This document shows positions 59,263 to 64,000 of a stretch of DNA of 64,000 bases, piece by piece; the first letter of the stretch is position 1, and every line of letters begins with the position of its first letter. Origin of the DNA: Thiopontia sp964415865 (GTDB taxonomy: Bacteria; Pseudomonadota; Gammaproteobacteria; GCF-002020875); NCBI GenBank assembly GCA_964415865.1, contig CAYQBY010000005.1, positions 1-64,000 on the forward strand, written 5' to 3'. A program made the translations under genes and the position numbers. The notes beneath the pieces were generated by a model. It did no database searches, was not told the origin of the DNA, and saw only the letters and a program-made list of their open reading frames with translations.

Positions 59263-60077
59263 GTCCGGTCACCAGGCGCAGTGGAGAAAAGAGGAATCGC
59301 TCCAGAGGGGCAATAAAAGATTCCTCCCATCTCTTCTCTTACAGAGTGCTGATTGTTGTTTTATTGCTGATGCTCTCAGCTGGATTATATCTATTCCAGA
59401 ACGGATCGATTGGTGTCGAAACAGTGATCTCAGAACAACATCTTGCCCAGGTTAAAAAGGTTGCCGTCTATGGTGATATTGAACATATAAAGGTAGAGCA
59501 GATAGAGCAGCTGGTTAGAGAGACCGCCGAAGATGGAATGCTTGCGCTGGATCTGATTAATCTGCGAGATCTTCTCCAGAAATTGCCTTGGGTCTATCGT
59601 GTAAAGGTGCGCAAGGTGTGGCCAGAGACTATAGAGGTCTGGCTGAGGGAGCAGAGTGCGACAGTAATGTGGGGAGATGCTGGATATCTTAATCTGAATG
59701 GCGAATTTTTTGTGGATGATGGGGTGTCATTGGATCACCTCAGGCTTCCAGCTATCTCATCCCAGCTTCGTGATACAGAGGAGGTATACCACCAGTTTCT
59801 CCAGCTTTCCAGTCTGCTTGATGAGTCAGGACAAAAGATCCAGGAGATGGTGATTGATCAGAGAGGGTCTATCTATATTCATCTTGAGAGTGGGCTTGAG
59901 CTTAATCTTGGAAGAAGAGCAGTGGAGCAACGATTGGCGAGATGGAGTAGTCAATACCCAGTTATAATGAGCCGCCTGAATGGAGGGGTAAGAATGGTTG
60001 ATTTGAGATATGAGCAGGGGATGGCTATCCAGTCTGGTAGCCGTGCCAGTATTAAGCAAAAGGGCGAGAAGTTGTAA
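59259..60077 (+). CDS. ftsQ: Cell division protein FtsQ
   Basis: FtsQ is a bitopic divisome protein linking FtsLB to the ring. The 272-residue chain has a basic cytoplasmic segment (1-28), one membrane helix (VLIVVLLLMLSAGLYLF, about 29-45), a POTRA domain (about 53-121, with LPWVYRVKVRKVWPETIEVWLREQ) and a beta domain to about 250. It starts with GTG in the ddlB stop and ends overlapping ftsA (TAATG). Confidence 0.93.
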   Translation: MSPVTRRSGEKRNRSRGAIKDSSHLFSYRVLIVVLLLMLSAGLYLFQNGSIGVETVISEQHLAQVKKVAVYGDIEHIKVEQIEQLVRETAEDGMLALDLINLRDLLQKLPWVYRVKVRKVWPETIEVWLREQSATVMWGDAGYLNLNGEFFVDDGVSLDHLRLPAISSQLRDTEEVYHQFLQLSSLLDESGQKIQEMVIDQRGSIYIHLESGLELNLGRRAVEQRLARWSSQYPVIMSRLNGGVRMVDLRYEQGMAIQSGSRASIKQKGEKL

Positions 60078-61303
60078 TGGGTAAAAAAGAGCATGAGTTA
60101 ATTGTAGGGCTGGATATTGGAACTACAAAAATAGCTGCCATTGTTGGTGCCCTGAAACCAGGCGGTGATCTGGAGATTCTTGGAATTGGTACACATCCGT
60201 CAAAGGGGTTAAAAAAGGGTGTAGTGGTCAATATTGAGTCCACGGTTAAATCCATTCAGCGTGCAGTCGAGGAGGCTGAGATTATGGCTGAGTGTGAGAT
60301 CGGTTCGGTCTCTGCCGGTATTGCAGGAAGCCATATACAAGGCATGAACTCACATGGCATTGTTGCAATTCGTACCAGAGAGGTGACAGCAATTGATGTT
60401 GATCGCGTAGTTGATGCCGCCAAGGCTATTGCAATTCCAGCCGACCAAAAAATTCTCCATACTCTTCCTCAGGAGTTCATTATCGATAATCAGGAGGGTA
60501 TCCATGAGCCTCTTGGGATGTCTGGCGTTCGTCTTGAGGCAAAGGTCCATATTGTTACGGGATCCATTAGTGCAGCACAAAATATTGTTAAATGTGTCCG
60601 ACTATGTGGTCTTGAGGCGGAGGATATTGTGCTGGAGCAGTTGGCATCCAGTTATGCTGTGTTGAGTGATGATGAGAAGGAGTTGGGGGTCTGCATGATC
60701 GATATTGGCGGGGGAACCACCGATATTGCAGTCTTCACCGATGGTTCAATTCGTCATACTGCGGTTATACCTGTTGCCGGAGACCAGGTAACCAATGATA
60801 TCGCTGTGTTTCTCCGTACCCCTACCCACCACGCTGAAGAGATCAAGGTCAAGTATGCGTGTGCCCTCTCCGAGATGGTTGATCCACAGGAAGAGATTGC
60901 CGTTCCCAGTATAGGAGATCGTCCAGAGCGCCGCCTGAAGCGACAGGGGCTTGCAGAGGTGGTTGGCCCGCGCTATGAGGAGCTATTTACCCTGGTTCAG
61001 GCAGAACTGCGTCGCAGTGGTTTTGAGGATCTGATAAATGCCGGTGTTGTTCTGACTGGGGGTAGCTCAAAAATGGAGGGTGCAGTTGAACTGGCCGAAG
61101 AGATATTCCATAAACCGGTACGTCTTGGGTCACCACAGAACATTGAAGGTCTTATTGATGTTGTCCGTACGCCTGTTCACGCAACAGGTGTTGGGTTATT
61201 AATACACAGCGCACGTTACCGATCTCAGGGTGGAGGTCTGCTGGATGGAGGGGCAACCAATCTGTGGGAGCGGATGAGGCGCTGGTTCTCAAGAAATTTG
61301 TAA
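60077..61303 (+). CDS. ftsA: Cell division protein FtsA
   Basis: FtsA is the actin-like ATPase that anchors FtsZ to the membrane. The 408-residue protein has phosphate-1 LIVGLDIGTTKIAA, the 1C subdomain typical of FtsA, phosphate-2 CMIDIGGGTTDIAVF near 205-219, GVVLTGGSSKMEG near 321-333, and a C-terminal amphipathic helix (WERMRRWFSRN) for membrane binding. ftsZ, which should follow, is absent; the next gene is lpxC, 152 bp on with its own promoter. Confidence 0.96.
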   Translation: MGKKEHELIVGLDIGTTKIAAIVGALKPGGDLEILGIGTHPSKGLKKGVVVNIESTVKSIQRAVEEAEIMAECEIGSVSAGIAGSHIQGMNSHGIVAIRTREVTAIDVDRVVDAAKAIAIPADQKILHTLPQEFIIDNQEGIHEPLGMSGVRLEAKVHIVTGSISAAQNIVKCVRLCGLEAEDIVLEQLASSYAVLSDDEKELGVCMIDIGGGTTDIAVFTDGSIRHTAVIPVAGDQVTNDIAVFLRTPTHHAEEIKVKYACALSEMVDPQEEIAVPSIGDRPERRLKRQGLAEVVGPRYEELFTLVQAELRRSGFEDLINAGVVLTGGSSKMEGAVELAEEIFHKPVRLGSPQNIEGLIDVVRTPVHATGVGLLIHSARYRSQGGGLLDGGATNLWERMRRWFSRNL

Positions 61304-61358
61304 AATTTCACTGAAAACAGCTTGATTTTGTAGGTGATTAACCCATAGAATCAACTTG

Positions 61359-61384
61359 TGCGTAAAAAATGTGTTTTTTATGCG
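61359..61384 (+). terminator. Possible weak terminator after ftsA
   Basis: A stem of about 10 bp (GCGTAAAAAA with TTTTTTATGC, one G.U) with a TGTG loop lies 57 bp after ftsA and just before the lpxC promoter. It is AT-rich with no separate T run, so termination would be inefficient at best. Confidence 0.3.
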
Positions 61385-61385
61385 C

Positions 61386-61414
61386 TTGTATTCAAGAGAA
61401 TAATTGCATATAAT
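61386..61414 (+). promoter_or_regulatory. Sigma-70 promoter of lpxC
   Basis: TTGTAT (61386-61391) and a perfect TATAAT (61409-61414) are separated by 17 bp, with a start site near 61421 and a leader of about 35 bases. It is one of the best matches to consensus in the window and shows that lpxC need not rely on read-through from ftsA. Confidence 0.75.
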
Positions 61415-61455
61415 GCCCTATCGTTAGCTATTGTAAAACAATAATAAGCAGATTG

Positions 61456-62364
61456 ATGAGTTATCAAAGAACATTAAAGGCCAAGGTTCACTCAACTGGA
61501 ATTGGCCTGCACTCAGGAAAGAAGGTTCATCTGACGCTTCGCCCTGCACCGGCAAATACCGGTATTGTGTTTCGCAGAACCGACCTGAGTGGAACCCCTC
61601 AGGTTTCTGCATGTCCGTCGTGTGTTGGGGATACAAAGCTATCAACAACCCTGATGAAGGACGGGGCTACAATCTCCACAGTTGAACATCTTATGTCCGC
61701 TTTTGCAGGACTGGGTGTTGATAATGCCTATGTTGATCTTGATGCATCAGAGATTCCCATTATGGACGGTAGTGCTAGTACTTTTGTGTTCATGTTAAAG
61801 AGTGCTGGGCTGGAAGAGCAGGGCATTGCCAAGCGTTATCTCAGGATTAAAAAGAGTATAGAGGTTCGGGAAGGAGATAAATGGGCTCGCCTTGATCCTT
61901 ATGATGGTTTTAGGCTCTCTTTTGGAATTGATTTTGAGCATCCTGTATTCAGTGAAGATTTACAGAATCGTGAGGTTGAATTTTCCTCTCTTCGTTACGA
62001 GAAGGATATAAGTCGCGCTCGTACCTTTGGTTTTATCAGAGATGTAGAGGCATTACGGATGCAGGGGTTGGCACTGGGCGCCAGTCTGGAGAATGCAGTA
62101 GGTCTGGATGAATTCAGAGTTCTAAATGAGGATGGTCTCCGTTTCAAGGATGAGTTTGTTCGACATAAAATTCTGGACGCGGTGGGTGATCTGTATCTTT
62201 TGGGAAACCCTGTGCTTGGCGCATATCATGGCTACAAGTCTGGGCATGACCTTAATAATAAACTTACCAGAAAAATTCTTGCCACCGAGAGTGCGTGGGA
62301 ATATGTAACCTTTGAGGAGAGTGGAGCAAAATCCCCAATCTCCTTTGTGCCACTTACGGCATAA
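61456..62364 (+). CDS. lpxC: UDP-3-O-acyl-N-acetylglucosamine deacetylase LpxC
   Basis: LpxC is the committed, zinc-dependent step of lipid A synthesis. The 302-residue protein begins at ATG 61456 (the TTG three bases earlier is unlikely) with SYQRTLKAKVHSTGIGLHSGKKV. It has ISTVEHLMSAFAGLG with a zinc His near 78, EIPIMDGSA, the second zinc site DEFVRHKILDAVGDL, and YKSGHDLNNKL with the catalytic His. It proves the cell makes lipid A. 192 bp of apparently empty sequence separates it from secA. Confidence 0.96.
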   Translation: MSYQRTLKAKVHSTGIGLHSGKKVHLTLRPAPANTGIVFRRTDLSGTPQVSACPSCVGDTKLSTTLMKDGATISTVEHLMSAFAGLGVDNAYVDLDASEIPIMDGSASTFVFMLKSAGLEEQGIAKRYLRIKKSIEVREGDKWARLDPYDGFRLSFGIDFEHPVFSEDLQNREVEFSSLRYEKDISRARTFGFIRDVEALRMQGLALGASLENAVGLDEFRVLNEDGLRFKDEFVRHKILDAVGDLYLLGNPVLGAYHGYKSGHDLNNKLTRKILATESAWEYVTFEESGAKSPISFVPLTA

Positions 62365-62556
62365 ATCTTTCAGCGTAACTGTTACCCAAGCTACTGTCAC
62401 CAGACAGATATCCTGTTTTGGTGCAGTTTTTGTTGGAGTTCAACAGCGCATCCTTTATGATTCCCCTTTCATAATCAATACGGTATAACTGAGGGATCAG
62501 TGGGGCATCCAAATTGTCCTGTGAACTACCAGATTGTCAGGATATAGCACCAGGCC

Positions 62557-64000
62557 ATGATAAAAAAAGTATTTAAAAAGGTTTTCGGAAGCAAGAACGA
62601 GCGCACGATTCGCAAAATGCGAAAAACGGTTGAGCAGATCAATGCGCTGGAGGATGAATTCCATCTGTTAAGTGATGAAAAGCTGCTGGGAAAAACAGCC
62701 GAGTTCCGCTCTCGAGTTGAGAGTGGAACCTCACTTGATGAGTTGCTGCCAGAGGCTTTTGCAACAGTCCGTGAGGCCTCGCAACGAGTCTTTCAGATGC
62801 GCCACTATGATGAGCAGTTGATTGGCGGCATGGTATTGCATCAGGGAAAAATTGCCGAGATGCGTACTGGTGAGGGCAAGACCCTTATGGCAACACTGGC
62901 GGTGTATCTCAATGCGTTGTCAGGAAAAGGTGTTCATGTTGTGACTGTAAATGACTATCTGGCTAGTCGTGATGCTGCCTGGATGGGGCAACTCTACAAT
63001 TTTTTGGGGATGAGTGTTGGTGTGGTTATTCCAGCGCTGGAGCATGAACAGCGCAAGAAGGCCTATGCGGCTGATATCACCTATGGCACCAACAATGAGT
63101 TTGGATTCGATTATCTGCGTGACAATATGTCATTCTCTGCCTCCGAGCGTGTTCAGATGGGGCGTAATTTTGCGGTTGTTGATGAGGTTGACTCCATTCT
63201 GATCGATGAGGCTCGTACCCCACTTATTATATCCGGGCCTACTGACGATAACTCTGAACTCTATAAATCCATGAACAGCCTGCCTGCCAAGTTGACCAGG
63301 CAGCATGAAGAGGTCGATGAAGAGGGTAGTGAGACCGGAGACTACACAGTTGATGAAAAACAGCGCCAGGTTCTGTTGACCGAGATTGGACATGAGCATG
63401 TCGAGGAGCTGTTGGTAGAGGCCGGGGTGCTGGGTGAGGGTGAGAGTCTCTATGATCCACAGAACATTACGCTGGTACACCATCTATATGCAGCCCTGCG
63501 AGCCCATGTTCTGTTCGTGAAAAATGATCATTACATAGTTCAGGATGGCCAGGTTGTGATTGTTGATGAATTTACTGGCCGTACCATGCCGGGACGGCGT
63601 TGGGGAGATGGATTACATCAGGCTGTTGAGGCCAAAGAGGGTCTGGAGATCCAGAATGAGAACCAGACCATGGCCTCCATCACCTTCCAGAACTACTTCA
63701 GGATGTATGAAAAGCTCTCTGGCATGACTGGAACGGCAGATACCGAGGCCTATGAATTCCAGCAAATTTACAGTCTTGAGGTGGTGGTAATTCCAACTCA
63801 CCGTCCAATGGTTCGTGATGATCGTGCAGATCTTGTCTATCTAACGGCTGAGGAAAAATTTAGTGCAATCATTGATGATGTTCGTGAGTGTATGGCAAAA
63901 GAGCAGCCGGTACTGGTTGGTACTGCCTCGATAGAAAACTCTGAGCTTATCTCTGGATTGTTGAAAAAAGAGGACATCTCCCATGAGGTGCTTAATGCAA
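62557..64000 (+). CDS. secA: Preprotein translocase ATPase SecA (5' part, runs off the window)
   Basis: SecA drives Sec-dependent export. From ATG 62557 the frame is open to the window edge, giving 481 residues of an expected 900 or so. Seen are the N-terminal basic segment KKVFKKVFGSKNER, Walker A MRTGEGKTL near 103-111, TVNDYLASRDA, YGTNNEFGFDYLRDN, the DEVD box (VVDEVDSILIDEARTPLIISGP near 207-228), and FQNYFRMYEKLSGMTGTADTEA. No secM-like leader ORF was found between lpxC and secA. Confidence 0.95.
   Translation, partial: MIKKVFKKVFGSKNERTIRKMRKTVEQINALEDEFHLLSDEKLLGKTAEFRSRVESGTSLDELLPEAFATVREASQRVFQMRHYDEQLIGGMVLHQGKIAEMRTGEGKTLMATLAVYLNALSGKGVHVVTVNDYLASRDAAWMGQLYNFLGMSVGVVIPALEHEQRKKAYAADITYGTNNEFGFDYLRDNMSFSASERVQMGRNFAVVDEVDSILIDEARTPLIISGPTDDNSELYKSMNSLPAKLTRQHEEVDEEGSETGDYTVDEKQRQVLLTEIGHEHVEELLVEAGVLGEGESLYDPQNITLVHHLYAALRAHVLFVKNDHYIVQDGQVVIVDEFTGRTMPGRRWGDGLHQAVEAKEGLEIQNENQTMASITFQNYFRMYEKLSGMTGTADTEAYEFQQIYSLEVVVIPTHRPMVRDDRADLVYLTAEEKFSAIIDDVRECMAKEQPVLVGTASIENSELISGLLKKEDISHEVLNA

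Noticed and set aside
62365..62556. secM-like leader peptide between lpxC and secA
   Set aside because: The only ATGs open very short frames and no arrest-motif-like sequence is visible.
1..64000. CRISPR arrays, insertion sequences, prophage genes, tRNA or large rRNA genes
   Set aside because: None could be recognised on either strand; gene content is housekeeping with conserved synteny.

Overview
The window is a gene-dense, slightly AT-rich chromosomal segment from a gammaproteobacterium. The gene families and their order point there: proC-yggT-metX-metW-DUF4426, petABC-sspA-sspB, rsmI-rnpB-dcw cluster-lpxC-secA, argA-rnt, rppH and a CbpA-type DnaJ. A cytochrome bc1 complex, a split adenosylcobalamin-dependent ribonucleotide reductase, HemJ instead of HemG/HemY, and an E3 subunit carrying its own lipoyl domain suggest a respiring, B12-using environmental or symbiotic lineage rather than an enteric one. 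The species cannot be fixed from the sequence alone. I see no insertion sequence, prophage, CRISPR array, tRNA or 16S/23S rRNA gene.

Layout. 1-5.4 kb: monothiol glutaredoxin, then argA-rnt, an MBL-fold hydrolase, and a cbpA-degQ-like pair. 5.4-9.8 kb: a 404-bp regulatory region with two near-consensus NrdR boxes and one DnaA box, the split class II reductase nrdJa/nrdJb, an MlaC-like protein and a 42-residue membrane peptide. 9.8-21.4 kb: pyrE, AmpG-like permease, a two-domain aldolase/dehydrogenase, the methionine/proline block (DUF4426, metW, metX, yggT, proC), a HesB/IscA-like protein, hemJ, a HAD phosphatase, rppH and pyrC. 21.5-35.7 kb: pyruvate dehydrogenase (aceE-aceF-lpd), argG, pgpA, the argD-argF-rof operon, a PuuD-like membrane protein, an orphan hydantoinase-B subunit and an orphan N-acetylglutaminylglutamine amidotransferase. 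35.8-43.4 kb: petABC, sspAB, a GlcD-like oxidase, a DolP-like lipoprotein, yraN, rsmI and the RNase P RNA. 43.5-64 kb: the division and cell wall (dcw) cluster, lpxC and the start of secA.

The strongest oddity is in the dcw cluster. ftsZ is not in its usual place after ftsA, where lpxC follows directly from its own promoter. Instead a full-length ftsZ lies between the mra promoter/MraZ operator and mraZ. Six TGG elements at exact 10-bp spacing precede ftsZ, so MraZ probably controls ftsZ as the first gene of a roughly 18-kb co-oriented string running ftsZ-mraZ-rsmH-ftsL-ftsI-murE-murF-mraY-murD-ftsW-murG-murC-murB-ddlB-ftsQ-ftsA, much of it with stop/start overlaps.

Two other regulatory structures stand out. 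A perfect 22-bp inverted repeat between argG and pgpA buries the pgpA start codon in one arm and a Shine-Dalgarno-preceded three-codon mini-ORF in the other. A promoter followed at once by an intrinsic-terminator-like hairpin precedes argD, in an operon that also encodes a Rof-type Rho-binding protein. No wholly new multi-gene system was recognised.
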